Notes: generated by a model not told the origin, from the letters alone. A stretch of DNA of 16,303 nucleotides from Melaminivora alkalimesophila (GCF_000282995.1 NZ_ALEE01000509.1:1-16303), one strand, 5' to 3'. Positions 1 to 7,985 are shown, counted from the first letter of the stretch. Program-made: numbers and translations.

Positions 1-868
1 GCCGGCGGACGAGACGCAGCTGCTCTACAGCATCTGCCTGCATGGCCGCGCCGAACTGGGCCTGGCGCCGGACGAATACGCCGGGCTGGTCATGGTGCTG
101 CTGCGGCTGCTGGCCTTCAAGCCTACGGGCAGTGCTCCGCCGGCTGCGCCGCCTCCCGCGGCAGAGGCTGAAAAAAAAAGCCCTGAACCGCCGGCCCCCG
201 AGGCCCTGACGGCCGCTGCCCCTATCCCGGCGGCGTCGGGGCCGCAACCACCATCGGTCCCATCGCCATCACCGCTGCCGCCCCCGCCCAGCCCGGCCCT
301 GCGGCTGCCGGTGCGCACCCCGGAGGACTTGGCGGCGGCGCGCACCCGCAGCGCGGCCCAGGAGCCGGAGGTGCCCGTGGATGTCGCACCGGCTCCGACC
401 ATCGCAGTGCCGGTGCGCGCGGCCCCCGAGCCTGGCGCGCGCACGCAGCCCCGCGCCACACACGAGGGCGGCACCCTGGTCCCGACGCCGGAGGGCGATC
501 TCTGGCACGATACCGTGCAGCAGCTCGTCGCCGCCGGGGCGGTGTCCGCACTCACGCGCGAGCTGGCGCTGCAGTCGCAGCTCATCGGGCGCGATGGCGG
601 GCACTGGCAGATCCGGGTCGAGCGCGAGTCGCTCAACCAGCCGGTGGCGCGCGAACGGCTGCGCGCCGCGCTGGAGGCGGCGGGTCACGCGCGGCAACTG
701 ACCGTCGAAGTCGGCAACGTGACGGACAGTCCGGCACGGCGCAATGCGCACGCCGCCGAGCAGCGCCAGCGCCGGGCCGAGGAGATCGTGCAGGAAGACC
801 CGTACGTGCAGCAGCTGGTGCGCGAGTTCGGCGCGCGGATCGTGCCGGGGAGCATCCGCCCGGCCTGA
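1..868 (+). CDS. dnaX: DNA polymerase III subunit tau/gamma, C-terminal part (5' end outside window)
   Basis: The frame is open from position 2 to the TGA at 866-868, giving the last 288 residues. DnaX is the ATPase motor of the clamp loader; tau also bridges the polymerase core and the DnaB helicase. The first ~38 residues (starting [15 protein letters not shown]) are the end of clamp-loader domain III. A Pro/Ala-rich linker follows to about residue 165, then a folded tail (from WHDTVQQL) typical of tau domain V, which binds the alpha subunit. The AAA+ domain with Walker motifs lies upstream of the window. The order dnaX-ybaB-recR is conserved in many proteobacteria and supports the call. 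The linker carries an A9 run that could let the gene also make a short gamma form (separate entry). The identification is firm; the start cannot be seen. Confidence 0.95.
   Translation, partial: PADETQLLYSICLHGRAELGLAPDEYAGLVMVLLRLLAFKPTGSAPPAAPPPAAEAEKKSPEPPAPEALTAAAPIPAASGPQPPSVPSPSPLPPPPSPALRLPVRTPEDLAAARTRSAAQEPEVPVDVAPAPTIAVPVRAAPEPGARTQPRATHEGGTLVPTPEGDLWHDTVQQLVAAGAVSALTRELALQSQLIGRDGGHWQIRVERESLNQPVARERLRAALEAAGHARQLTVEVGNVTDSPARRNAHAAEQRQRRAEEIVQEDPYVQQLVREFGARIVPGSIRPA
163..244 (+). promoter_or_regulatory. Candidate programmed -1 frameshift / slippage signal in dnaX
   Basis: Nine A at 171-179 lie in a gene that otherwise almost never uses A-rich codons. The zero frame reads GAA AAA AAA AGC CCT GAA from 170. 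A -1 slip on the A AAA AAA heptamer (172-178) gives AAG CCC TGA, so translation stops at 184-186. One extra A in the mRNA would give the same stop. An SD-like AGAGG sits at 163-167. A GC-rich stem can form between 192-201 and 236-244 (one bulged C), about 13 bases past the heptamer. E. coli dnaX has the same three parts (SD-like stimulator, A-run, hairpin) and an almost immediate -1 stop; Thermus dnaX uses transcriptional slippage on A9. Function here is inferred from this resemblance. Confidence 0.7.
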
Positions 869-916
869 CGGGCAGGAAGCCGCCGCGCGCCCAAAAGTGC
901 CGCCCCGCTCTCCCGT

Positions 917-951
917 CATCCATCCATCCATCGAATCAACCCAACCCAACC
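917..951 (+). repeat. Two short tandem repeats, (CATC)4 and (CAACC)3, in the dnaX-ybaB spacer
   Basis: CATC is repeated four times at 917-932 and CAACC three times at 937-951, just before the ybaB ribosome site GGAAGG (955-960). The 101-bp spacer is otherwise featureless. The C/A-rich, G-poor strand should be unstructured in mRNA, which may keep the ybaB start open; this is inference. Confidence 0.6.
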
Positions 952-969
952 ACCGGAAGGAAACACACC

Positions 970-1302
970 ATGTTCAACAAGGGACAGCTCGCGGGCCTGA
1001 TGAAGCAGGCTCAGGCCATGCAGGACAACCTGAAGAAGGCGCAGGACGAGCTGGCGAACGTCGAGGTCGAGGGCGAGTCGGGCGCCGGCCTGGTCAAGGT
1101 CCTCATGACCTGCAAGCACGACGTCAGGCGCGTGACCATCGACCCCAGCCTGCTGGAGGACGACAAGGACATGCTCGAGGATCTGGTGGCGGCCGCCTTC
1201 AACGCGGCCGTGCGCCGCGCCGAGGAGACTTCCCAGGAGAAGATGGCGAAGATCACGGCCGGCATGCCGGGCCTGCCGCCCGGCATGAAGTTCCCGTTCT
1301 GA
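970..1302 (+). CDS. ybaB: YbaB/EbfC family nucleoid-associated protein
   Basis: 110 residues, the usual family length. It starts [18 protein letters not shown] and ends [11 protein letters not shown], both typical of YbaB/EbfC. The first ~35 residues and the region from ~75 to 95 are predicted helical and flank a beta sheet (about 35-65). The family forms dimers that bind DNA without needing an enzymatic function, and it is encoded with dnaX and recR in many bacteria. The start is fixed by GGAAGG at 955-960, nine bases upstream. recR follows after 34 bases, so the two are probably cotranscribed. Its exact role in the cell is not well settled for the family. Confidence 0.95.
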   Translation: MFNKGQLAGLMKQAQAMQDNLKKAQDELANVEVEGESGAGLVKVLMTCKHDVRRVTIDPSLLEDDKDMLEDLVAAAFNAAVRRAEETSQEKMAKITAGMPGLPPGMKFPF

Positions 1303-1336
1303 GCGCCGCCCCGGCCACCGCGAAGGCTCCGAGGCC

Positions 1337-1930
1337 ATGGCATCCGATACGGGTTCCCTCGACGCGCTGATCCAGGCGCTGCGCCGGCTGCCGGGCATCG
1401 GCCAGAAGTCGGCCCAGCGCATGGCCTTCCACCTGTTGCAGCACGACCGGGCGGGGGCCCAGCTGCTGTCGCAGGCGCTGTCGCAGGCCAGCGCGCAGGT
1501 GCGCCATTGCGAGCGCTGCCACACCTTCACCGAAGGCGCGCTGTGCGCCGTCTGCCAGGACGCCACGCGCGATGCCTCGCGCCTGTGCGTGGTCGAGACC
1601 CCGGCCGACCAGGCGGCCATGGAGCGCACCGGCGCGTTCAAGGGGCTGTACTTCGTGCTCATGGGGCGCCTGTCGCCGCTGAACGGGGTCGGCCCGCGCG
1701 ACATCGGCGTGCGCGAGCTGCTGGAGCGCGCGGGCGACGGCATGGTGCGCGAGGTCATCCTGGCCACCAGCTTCACGGCCGAGGGCGAGGCCACGGCCCA
1801 TGCGCTGGCCGAGGCGCTGCGCCGCCGAGGCGTGCAGGTCACGCGGCTGGCGCGCGGGGTGCCGATCGGCAGCGAGCTGGAATATGTGGACCTGGGCACC
1901 ATCGCCCACGCCCTCGCGGACCGGCGCTGA
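1337..1930 (+). CDS. recR: Recombination mediator protein RecR
   Basis: 197 residues, close to the usual ~200. RecR acts with RecO (and RecF) to load RecA onto SSB-coated single-stranded DNA at gaps. Visible features in order: helix-hairpin-helix [13 protein letters not shown] (about 18-30); a four-cysteine zinc motif C58-x2-C61 and C70-x2-C73; a Toprim domain beginning at VVETPAD (E87) and continuing to ~175; and the C-terminal [15 protein letters not shown] signature. AAGG at 1323-1326 and GAGG at 1331-1334 lie before the ATG. It is the last gene of the dnaX-ybaB-recR group. Nothing appears broken. Confidence 0.97.
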   Translation: MASDTGSLDALIQALRRLPGIGQKSAQRMAFHLLQHDRAGAQLLSQALSQASAQVRHCERCHTFTEGALCAVCQDATRDASRLCVVETPADQAAMERTGAFKGLYFVLMGRLSPLNGVGPRDIGVRELLERAGDGMVREVILATSFTAEGEATAHALAEALRRRGVQVTRLARGVPIGSELEYVDLGTIAHALADRR

Positions 1931-1949
1931 ACCCGGGGCGCTGTGGCCT

Positions 1950-1977
1950 TTGCCGGCATGGTGTCCGTCGCTACACT
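1950..1977 (+). promoter_or_regulatory. Possible sigma-70-type promoter for the hybrid kinase gene
   Basis: TTGCCG (1950-1955, 4/6 match to the -35 consensus), 16-base spacer, TACACT (1972-1977, -10-like). It lies about 80 bases before the kinase start in the 127-bp gap after recR. Moderate matches only; prediction by eye. Confidence 0.35.
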
Positions 1978-2057
1978 GCGTGTTGGCGTGGCGCGCGCGG
2001 GCCCGCGCAGCGGCGCCGCAGGTGGGCGCCGCGGCACGCCACGATGCATGAACGACC

Positions 2058-4142
2058 ATGGCTGAAGATCCGCATCCATCGCAGGGGTTTCCCCACGCGC
2101 CCGGCCTGATGAGCGCCAGGGTGCGCGACTTCGACTGGGCCTCGCACCCGCTCGGGCCGATCGCGCAGTGGCCGGATGCGCTGCGCATGGTGCTCGACCT
2201 GATCCTCTCCTCGCATTTCCCCAAATCCTTGGCCTGGGGCGAGCAGGAGTTCATGTTCTACAACGATGCCTACCGGCCCTTCCTCGGGGACAAGCCGGAG
2301 GCGCTCGGGCGCCCGCTGTTCGAGGTCTGGCCGGAGGTGCGGGACGAGTTGCGTCCCATCGCCGAACGCGCACTGGCGGGGGAATCGACCTACCACCGCG
2401 ACAAGTTGCTGCTGCTGAAGCGCTACGGCTATCCGGAGCCGATGGTGTTCTCCTTCTCCTACAGCCCCGTGCGCGACGAGCGGGGGGTGGTCAGGGGCTG
2501 GCTCGCCACCATGATGGAGACCACCCAGGTGCAGCACGCCCAGCAGCAGTTGCGCGACATGGCGGCGGCGCTGGAGCAGCAGGTCGCGCTGCGCACGGCC
2601 GACCGGGACCGCCTGTGGAACCTGTCGGACGCCCTGATGATCGTGGCGCGTTTCGACGGCACCATCGTCGCTGCCAACCCGGGATGGACGGCTGCCCTGG
2701 GCTGGACCGAGGTCGAGACCGTGGGGCGCCATATCCGCGCCTTCGTCCATCGGGAGGATGCGTCGGCCCTGGACATGGAGGGCGCGCTGCTGCGCAACGT
2801 GGACCAGCGGCACGTACAGATGCGTTTCCTGCGCAGCGACGGCCAGGTGCGCACGATCCGCTGGTCGGTGGTGGCGGCCGACGGCTTCCTGCACGCCGTG
2901 GGGCGCGACGAGACCGAGGAGATCGAGCGCACGCGCCAGCTCAACGACACCCAGGAACGCTTGCGCCAGGGCCAGAAGATGGAGGCCATCGGCCAGCTCA
3001 CGGGCGGCATCGCGCACGATTTCAACAACATGCTGCAGGGGATCGTGCTGCCGCTGCAGCTGATGCAGCGTCGCCTCGCCCAGGGGCGGACACAGGAGGT
3101 GGGGGGCTACATCGACGCGGCGCTGGCATCGGCCCGGCGCGCGGCCTCGCTCACGCAGCGGCTGCTGGCCTTCTCGCGGCGCCAGCCACTGGATGTGCGA
3201 CCGACCGACATGGCCGCCGCGCTGCAGGGGCTGGAGAGCATGCTGCGCAGCAGCTGCGGCGAGAACATCGCGCTGGCGCTGGAGATTCCGGAGGGGTTGT
3301 GGAGCGTGCAGACCGACCGGCACCAGTTGGAGAACGCCGTGCTCAACCTCGCCATCAATGCGCGCGACGCCATGCCTGGCGGCGGCACGCTGCGCCTGCA
3401 GGCGGCCAACGAGGAAGTGACCAGCGAGCACGGCAGCGGGCGCGGGCGCAGCGGCCTGCAGCCGGGCAGCTACGTGCGCGTGAGCGTGTCGGACACGGGC
3501 ACGGGCATGACGGAGGACGTGATCGAGCGCGCCTTCGATCCCTTTTTCACGACCAAGCCGATCGGCCAGGGAACCGGCCTGGGCCTGTCGATGGTCTACG
3601 GCTACATGCGCCAGACGGGCGGTGCGGTGGAGATCGAGAGCGGGCCGGGAGGCTCCACCGTGCACCTGTACCTGCCGCGCAGCGAGCAATCCGCAGGCGA
3701 GGAAGCACCGGGCACCCTGAGCCCCGAGCCGCTGGTGCGGCGGCGCGATTCGGTGTTGGTGGTCGAGGACGATGCCACCGTGCGCACCCTGGTGGTCGAG
3801 CTGCTGCGCGACCTGGGCTTTCAGGTCATGCACGCCTCCAACGGCAGCGACGCGATGGCGCTGCTGTCGGGGGCGCTGCAGTACGACCTGCTCGTCACCG
3901 ACGTGGGCCTGCCCGGCCCGAACGGCCGCCAAGTGGCGGATTTTGCGCGCGAGCGCCTGCCGGCGATCCGCGTGCTCCTGATGACCGGCTATGCCGAGCG
4001 CGCGGCCATGAGCGATGACCTCATGGGCGCGGCCATGGAGCTGATCGTCAAGCCCTTCGATGCCCCGGCCTTCGTGCAGAAGGTGCAGCAGATGATGCGC
4101 TGCGAGGAGATGGCGCTGCACGATCCTTCCCGGGCGGACTGA
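2058..4142 (+). CDS. PAS-containing hybrid sensor histidine kinase with C-terminal receiver domain
   Basis: 694 residues with no membrane segments, so probably a cytoplasmic sensor. Domains in order: PAS-like domain about 25-155; short coiled coil ~157-185 ([17 protein letters not shown]); second PAS ~186-285; linker helix; DHp with GGIAHDFNN, phosphorylatable H320; HATPase with N box around N434 ([12 protein letters not shown]), D479 in SDTGTGM and [11 protein letters not shown] at ~505-515; and a receiver domain ~565-685 with D571/D572, phosphoacceptor D615 ([10 protein letters not shown]), T643 and K665. All key residues are present, so both kinase and receiver should be active. No response regulator with an output domain is adjacent, so its target is elsewhere. 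The ligand of the PAS domains is unknown. No good ribosome site is seen before 2058; an in-frame ATG at 2109 is an alternative that removes 17 residues. Confidence 0.9.
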   Translation: MAEDPHPSQGFPHAPGLMSARVRDFDWASHPLGPIAQWPDALRMVLDLILSSHFPKSLAWGEQEFMFYNDAYRPFLGDKPEALGRPLFEVWPEVRDELRPIAERALAGESTYHRDKLLLLKRYGYPEPMVFSFSYSPVRDERGVVRGWLATMMETTQVQHAQQQLRDMAAALEQQVALRTADRDRLWNLSDALMIVARFDGTIVAANPGWTAALGWTEVETVGRHIRAFVHREDASALDMEGALLRNVDQRHVQMRFLRSDGQVRTIRWSVVAADGFLHAVGRDETEEIERTRQLNDTQERLRQGQKMEAIGQLTGGIAHDFNNMLQGIVLPLQLMQRRLAQGRTQEVGGYIDAALASARRAASLTQRLLAFSRRQPLDVRPTDMAAALQGLESMLRSSCGENIALALEIPEGLWSVQTDRHQLENAVLNLAINARDAMPGGGTLRLQAANEEVTSEHGSGRGRSGLQPGSYVRVSVSDTGTGMTEDVIERAFDPFFTTKPIGQGTGLGLSMVYGYMRQTGGAVEIESGPGGSTVHLYLPRSEQSAGEEAPGTLSPEPLVRRRDSVLVVEDDATVRTLVVELLRDLGFQVMHASNGSDAMALLSGALQYDLLVTDVGLPGPNGRQVADFARERLPAIRVLLMTGYAERAAMSDDLMGAAMELIVKPFDAPAFVQKVQQMMRCEEMALHDPSRAD

Positions 4143-4194
4143 GCCTGGTCGGGGGCAAGGGCGGGACGGGAGACGGCACCGCAGGGCCAGTGGG

Positions 4195-4234
4195 TAGAAT
4201 GCGCCCCCTTGGCGCCGGCCGGGCGGCGCCGGGG
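4195..4234 (+). promoter_or_regulatory. Possible -10 element and leader hairpin before metN
   Basis: TAGAAT at 4195-4200 is a good -10 hexamer but no convincing -35 is seen. Just downstream, CCCC (4205-4208) and GGCGCC (4211-4216) can pair with GGCGCC (4225-4230) and GGGG (4231-4234). This makes a stem with a TT bulge and an 8-base loop at the start of the expected transcript. The rest of the 146-bp gap (4143-4288) holds no gene. It does not match any SAM riboswitch that can be recognised by eye. Confidence 0.35.
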
Positions 4235-4288
4235 CCTGCCGCCTCGCCCGTGGAGCGGCGCGGCGCCGTCCTGCTTCCTGCATTTCCC

Positions 4289-5335
4289 ATGATCGACCTC
4301 CGGGGTATCTCCCAGATCTACCAGGGCCCCAGCGGCCCCGTCGAGGCCCTGCGCGGCATCGACCTGCACGTCACGCCAGGCGAAGTCTTCGGCATCATCG
4401 GCCGCAGCGGCGCCGGCAAGAGTTCGCTGGTGCGTGTCATCAACCTGCTGAACCGGCCCTCCAGCGGGCAGGTGTGGGTCGCCGGGCGCGACATGACGCG
4501 GCTGCCCGAGGCCGAGCTGCGCGCCGCGCGCCGCGAGATAGGCATGGTGTTCCAGCACTTCAACCTGCTGTCATCGCGCACCGTCTGGGGCAACGCCGCG
4601 CTGCCGCTGGAGCTGGCCGGCATGGACGGCGCGCAGATCCGCGAGCGCGTGGGGCCACTGCTGGAGCTGGTGGGCCTGTCGCACCTGGCCGATCGCTATC
4701 CGGCGCAGATCTCGGGCGGGCAGAAGCAGCGCGTGGGCATTGCCCGGGCGCTGGCCAGTCGCCCGAAGGTGCTGCTGTCCGACGAGGCCACCAGCGCGCT
4801 GGACCCGGAGACCACGCGCTCCATCCTGGAGCTGCTGCGCCAGGTCAACCGCGACCTGGGCGTGACGGTGGTCCTCATCACGCACCAGATGCAGGTCATC
4901 AAGCAGATCGCCGACCGCGTGGCGGTGATCGACGCCGGGCGCATCGCCGAGATGGGCGGCGTGGTCGAGCTGTTCACTCGGCCGCGCGAGGCGATCACCA
5001 AGAGCCTGATCGACGAGATCGTGCCGCAGGAGCTGCCCGCCAGCGTGCTCTCGCGCGTGCGCCAGCTGGCCGCGCGCCTGGCGCCGGGGCAGGGCGGCCA
5101 GCTGCTGCGCCTGTCGTATGCGGGCGAGCAGGCCTACGAGCCGATCCTGTCGCACCTGATCCGCGAACTGGGGCTGGACCTGTCGATCCTGCACGGGCAG
5201 ATCGACGAGATCCAGCAACAGACCTTCGGCTCGCTGGCGGTGTACGCCAGCGGGCCCATGGTGCGCATCGGTGCGGCGGTCGACTACCTGCGCGGGCAGG
5301 GTGTGGCGGTGCGCACCGTGGATGTGGATGACTGA
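4289..5335 (+). CDS. metN: Methionine ABC transporter ATP-binding protein MetN
   Basis: 348 residues (E. coli MetN is 343). It powers import of L- and D-methionine through MetI at the inner membrane. Visible motifs: Walker A GRSGAGKS at 38-45, Q-loop Q89, ABC signature ISGGQKQR at 141-148, Walker B VLLSDEAT with D165 and E166, and switch H199. A C-terminal ~80-residue domain (about 268-345) corresponds to the NIL/ACT-like domain through which methionine inhibits MetN in the family. The ATG at 4289 ([12 protein letters not shown]) is chosen because homology begins there. The open frame extends to 4190, but the extra 33 residues look like untranslated GC-rich leader. metI follows directly. The substrate assignment rests on the NIL domain and the MetI partner. 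Confidence 0.93.
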   Translation: MIDLRGISQIYQGPSGPVEALRGIDLHVTPGEVFGIIGRSGAGKSSLVRVINLLNRPSSGQVWVAGRDMTRLPEAELRAARREIGMVFQHFNLLSSRTVWGNAALPLELAGMDGAQIRERVGPLLELVGLSHLADRYPAQISGGQKQRVGIARALASRPKVLLSDEATSALDPETTRSILELLRQVNRDLGVTVVLITHQMQVIKQIADRVAVIDAGRIAEMGGVVELFTRPREAITKSLIDEIVPQELPASVLSRVRQLAARLAPGQGGQLLRLSYAGEQAYEPILSHLIRELGLDLSILHGQIDEIQQQTFGSLAVYASGPMVRIGAAVDYLRGQGVAVRTVDVDD

Positions 5336-5348
5336 GGGCCTGGTGGAG

Positions 5349-6014
5349 ATGTTCGAGAATTTTTCGGAAATGATGCTGGAGCTGTTCGCCGTCTCGCTGT
5401 GGGAGACGGTGGTCATGGTCGGCGTGTCCGGCGTGCTCGGCGGGCTGCTCGGCATCCCGCTGGGGGTGTTCCTGCGGCTGACGGACGAGGGCGGCATCCT
5501 GCAAAACGGCTGGGCCAACCGGCTGGTGGGCGGCATCGTGAACGCCGTGCGCTCCACGCCCTTCATCATCCTGCTGGTGGCCATCATCCCGTTCACGCGC
5601 CTGGTGACGGGCTCGTCCATCGGCACCTGGGCGGCGGTGGTGCCGCTGACCCTGGCGGCCGCGCCCTTCGTCGCGCGGCTGGTGGAGACGGCGCTGCGCG
5701 AGGTGGACAACGGCCTGGTGGAGGCGGCGCAATCCATGGGCGCCAGCACCTGGCAGATCGTCTGGAAGGTGCTGCTGCCCGAGGCGCTGCCGGGGATCGT
5801 GGCGGGCCTGACCATCAGCTTCGTGAGCCTTACGGGCTACTCGGCCATGGCCGGCGCCGTGGGTGGCGGTGGCCTGGGGGACCTGGGCATCCGCTACGGC
5901 TACCAGCGTTTCCTGCCGGACGTGATGCTCGCCGTGGTGGTCATCCTGATCGTCTTCGTGCAGGCCATCCAGAGCCTGGGCGACTGGGCCGTGCGGCGCC
6001 TGTCGCACCGCTGA
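5349..6014 (+). CDS. metI: Methionine ABC transporter permease MetI
   Basis: 221 residues (E. coli 217). It is the inner-membrane channel of the MetNIQ importer. About five hydrophobic helices are visible: near 15-40, 65-85, 90-115, 150-185 and 190-215. The stretch RSTPFIILLVAIIPFTR is a MetI hallmark, and the EAA loop that docks into MetN is EAAQSMGASTWQIVWKVLLPEALPG, split here as EAAQSMGAS then TWQIVWKVLLPEALPG (about residues 125-148). The ATG at 5349 has GAGG at 5334-5337 upstream. An ATG at 5328 would overlap the metN stop and add seven residues (MTEGLVE) but has no ribosome site. The metQ lipoprotein gene is not next to it. Confidence 0.92.
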   Translation: MFENFSEMMLELFAVSLWETVVMVGVSGVLGGLLGIPLGVFLRLTDEGGILQNGWANRLVGGIVNAVRSTPFIILLVAIIPFTRLVTGSSIGTWAAVVPLTLAAAPFVARLVETALREVDNGLVEAAQSMGASTWQIVWKVLLPEALPGIVAGLTISFVSLTGYSAMAGAVGGGGLGDLGIRYGYQRFLPDVMLAVVVILIVFVQAIQSLGDWAVRRLSHR

Positions 6015-6062
6015 GGCGGCGTGCCACATACTCGGGGCCAGGAAAAGACTGGAGACCCCGAG

Positions 6063-7169
6063 ATGAGCCACGCACCCCCCCTGTTCGCCCCGCTGGACGA
6101 GGCCCTGCTGCAGCGCGCCCTGCCGCTGCTCGATGAGGAATGGCTGCAGCGCGACGCCGATCTGGCGCCGGTGCTGCCCGTGGTGCTGGCCCGCGGCGTC
6201 GGCCAGGACTGGCACAAGGCCGGCACCTTCCGCCACCACCTGGTGGGCGTGGCGCGCTCGCTCAGCCTGTGGCAGCAGCCGCGCGAGGTGCGCCTGCTGG
6301 GGCTGCTGCACAGCGTCTATGGCAATGCCTTCGTGGACCTGGTGAAGTTCGATGCCGCCAGCGAGCGCCAGCGCCTGCAGCAACTCGTGGGCGAGCCGGC
6401 CGAGCATCTGGTGCACCGTTTCTGCACCGTGAACCGCGCGCAGTTCGTGCAGCGGCTGTTGGCTGGCGAAGCGGCGGACGACGGCACGCTGCAAGTCGAG
6501 CTCAACGGCCCGGCGCCGCGCACGAGTGTGCGCCTGAGCGCCCACGAGGTCGCGGCCTTCGCCGTCGTCAGCATGGCCGACACCATCGAGCAGTGGTTCA
6601 GCTGGCAGGACGAGGTCTATTCGCGTTTTCCGGCGACCGACCTCGCGCGCCGCCAGGCGGTGCACTGGGCGGCCTCGCTGTGGCCGGGGCCGATGCGCCC
6701 CACGGCGCGCATGGTCAGCCAGGTCGCGGCGCTGGGCCGGGCGCTTCGACATCCCGCCCTGGCAGGGCAACTTCCTATGCCGCCGGTGTTCGGTGGCTGT
6801 TCGCTGGAACTCTCGCCCCGGGACGAGGCGGCCGCCACGGCGCTGTACTGGTCGGTGGTGCAGCTGGACCAGCCGCTGGTGGATCTGGACGGTGCCACGG
6901 CGACGCTGGAGCAGGCCGTGCGGCTGAACCCATGGGTGGGCGAGCCGCAGATGGTGCTGGCGCAGCTGTACCTCTCGGCCGGCCGCAACGCGGATGCTGC
7001 TCGTGCAGCGGCCGGTGCATTGCAGCAGTTCTGTGCCTGGGGCAACTCCTGGGACAAGCGCGTGCAGTGGGATGCCTGGGTTGCCTGGACGCGCATCCTG
7101 CTGCAGTCGGCGAGCGAAGGCACTTGGCCCGAGCGGCTGGACAAGCTGAACAACCTGGCCTTGCGCTGA
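6063..7169 (+). CDS. Uncharacterised protein: HD-like DUF6817-type domain plus TPR-like C-terminus
   Basis: 368 residues, no signal peptide or membrane segment. The N-terminal half resembles the DUF6817 family. It shows GTFRHHLVGVARSL (H58/H59), LLGLLHSVYGNAF (H83, S84, Y86, G87), an LVGEPAEHLVHRFC block (~108-121) and MADTIEQW with D173. The spacing recalls HD phosphohydrolases, but the HD Asp is Ser84, so classical metal chemistry is doubtful. After about residue 270 a TPR-like helical pair is seen (LEQAVRLNPWVGEPQMVLAQLYLSAGRNADAARAAAGAL). GGAGA at 6051-6055 fixes the ATG at 6063; an ATG at 6021 in the same frame has no ribosome site. It lies 48 bp after metI and may be cotranscribed with metNI. 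Function unknown; the family label is from memory of its motifs. Confidence 0.75.
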   Translation: MSHAPPLFAPLDEALLQRALPLLDEEWLQRDADLAPVLPVVLARGVGQDWHKAGTFRHHLVGVARSLSLWQQPREVRLLGLLHSVYGNAFVDLVKFDAASERQRLQQLVGEPAEHLVHRFCTVNRAQFVQRLLAGEAADDGTLQVELNGPAPRTSVRLSAHEVAAFAVVSMADTIEQWFSWQDEVYSRFPATDLARRQAVHWAASLWPGPMRPTARMVSQVAALGRALRHPALAGQLPMPPVFGGCSLELSPRDEAAATALYWSVVQLDQPLVDLDGATATLEQAVRLNPWVGEPQMVLAQLYLSAGRNADAARAAAGALQQFCAWGNSWDKRVQWDAWVAWTRILLQSASEGTWPERLDKLNNLALR

Positions 7170-7174
7170 AACCC

Positions 7175-7193
7175 GCAGCCGGGGCGCGGCTGT
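7175..7193. terminator. Weak hairpin between convergent genes
   Basis: GCAGCC (7175-7180) can pair with GGCTGT (7188-7193) around a 7-base loop in the 26-bp gap between the convergent DUF6817-type and azoreductase genes. There is no T-tract on either side, so termination is only inferred from position. Confidence 0.25.
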
Positions 7194-7195
7194 CC

Positions 7196-7846
7196 TCAGG
7201 CGACCTCGGCCATCCGCTCCTGGTTGGCTGCCTGCGGCCGCACCTGCTCGTGGATCGCCTCCAGCGCGGCCGCGAGGGCCTGCGCGCGCGCCTCGTCGCC
7301 CAGGGCCGTGCCTTCGGCGCGCACGATGCGCACGTCCGTCACGCCAAAGAAGCCGAAAAGGGTCTGGAGGTAGCTTTCCTGGTGCTCCAGCGCACGCCCG
7401 GCCTCGCTGGTGGAATACACCCCGCCGCGGCTGGAGGCGATGAGCACGGTCTTGCCGCCCGCCAGCCCCTCGGCGCCCTGGGGCGTGTAGCGGAAGGTGC
7501 GCCCCGGCTGGGCGAGGCGGTCCAGCCAGGCCTTGAGCTGGGTCGGGATGGTGAAGTTGTAGAGCGGCGCGCCAACCACCACCACGTCCGCGGCGAGGAA
7601 TTGGCGCACCAGCCGCTCGGAGACGGCGTTCTCGCGCAGCTGCGCCTCGCTCAGGCCCTCGGTCTGGCCGGTGCGCGGCGCCATGGCGTCCATGGTGAAA
7701 TGGGCGGGCGCCTCGCGCACCAGGTCCAGGTACTCGACCTGGGTGCCGGCGTGGGCCTGCACCCAGGCCTCGACGATCCGGGCGCTCAGTTGGCGCGAGA
7801 TGGAATGTTCGCCGGTGATGGCGGAATCGACGTGCAGCAGACGCAT
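7196..7846 (-). CDS. azoR: FMN-dependent NADH-azoreductase
   Basis: 216 residues with a flavodoxin-like fold. The family reduces azo bonds and quinones by two-electron transfer from NADH using FMN, in the cytoplasm. The N-terminal [21 protein letters not shown] is the first strand and the FMN phosphate loop (serines 15 and 17). [19 protein letters not shown] (about 92-110) and SSRGGVY (138-144) are the family's FMN-contact motifs. The start is fixed by AAGGAA (minus strand, 7852-7857) five bases upstream. It is divergent from a LysR-type regulator, the usual arrangement for azoR paralogues in Burkholderiales, which suggests control by that regulator in response to a quinone or other electrophile. 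The natural substrate cannot be told from sequence. Confidence 0.9.
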   Translation of the reverse strand: MRLLHVDSAITGEHSISRQLSARIVEAWVQAHAGTQVEYLDLVREAPAHFTMDAMAPRTGQTEGLSEAQLRENAVSERLVRQFLAADVVVVGAPLYNFTIPTQLKAWLDRLAQPGRTFRYTPQGAEGLAGGKTVLIASSRGGVYSTSEAGRALEHQESYLQTLFGFFGVTDVRIVRAEGTALGDEARAQALAAALEAIHEQVRPQAANQERMAEVA

Positions 7847-7907
7847 GGAAATTCCTTATCGTTCAGGGATGGAATGCGGGTAAACCCCAAGTTTGGGACT
7901 GGGTTCG

Positions 7908-7936
7908 ATTATGTATTTGTCCACAATGTTTGATAA
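7908..7936 (-). promoter_or_regulatory. Predicted azoR promoter
   Basis: On the minus strand, TTATCA (7936-7931) and CATAAT (7913-7908) are separated by 17 bases, about 60 bases before the azoR start. The spacer contains the TTGT-CC-ACAA palindrome at 7917-7926, a plausible regulator site. Confidence 0.45.
7917..7926. promoter_or_regulatory. Short palindrome, candidate operator half
   Basis: TTGT (7917-7920), CC, ACAA (7923-7926). It shares the TTGTCC core with the 22-bp inverted repeat at 7956-7977 and lies inside the predicted azoR promoter spacer. Confidence 0.35.
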
Positions 7937-7958
7937 CCGGGCGCCGATGCGATAGATT
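7930..7958 (+). promoter_or_regulatory. Predicted lysR promoter
   Basis: TTGATA (7930-7935), 17-base spacer, TAGATT (7953-7958), ending 27 bases before the regulator's start codon. Its -35 overlaps the -35 of the opposing azoR promoter, so the two promoters are nearly back to back. Confidence 0.5.
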
Positions 7959-7977
7959 GTTCCGTCAACAGGACAAT
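7956..7977. promoter_or_regulatory. Inverted repeat, candidate LysR-regulator operator
   Basis: ATTGTTCC at 7956-7963 faces GGACAAT at 7971-7977 (ATTGT and ACAAT arms, 22 bp overall). It overlaps the -10 element and the start region of the regulator's own promoter. LysR-family proteins usually bind such sites and repress their own genes. Assignment is inferred from position and symmetry. Confidence 0.45.
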
Positions 7978-7985
7978 GGGCTTCC

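Noticed and set aside
1971..4283. A 770-codon open frame on the minus strand across the whole hybrid kinase gene
   Set aside because: Its product is a His/Arg/Gln/Ala-rich string with no domain. It is the mirror of the GC-biased kinase gene, whose own domains are intact. GC-rich genes commonly leave such antisense frames open.
4143..4288. SAM riboswitch before metN
   Set aside because: The leader folds into GC hairpins, but I cannot identify the conserved core of any known SAM riboswitch class.
4995..6770. A 591-codon minus-strand open frame opposite metN, metI and the DUF6817-type gene
   Set aside because: It spans several clearly real plus-strand genes and has low-complexity composition with no motif.
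6140..7933. A 597-codon plus-strand open frame running through the DUF6817-type gene and antisense to azoR
   Set aside because: Composition is Gly/Ala/Arg-rich without domains; both overlapped genes have ribosome sites and recognisable motifs.
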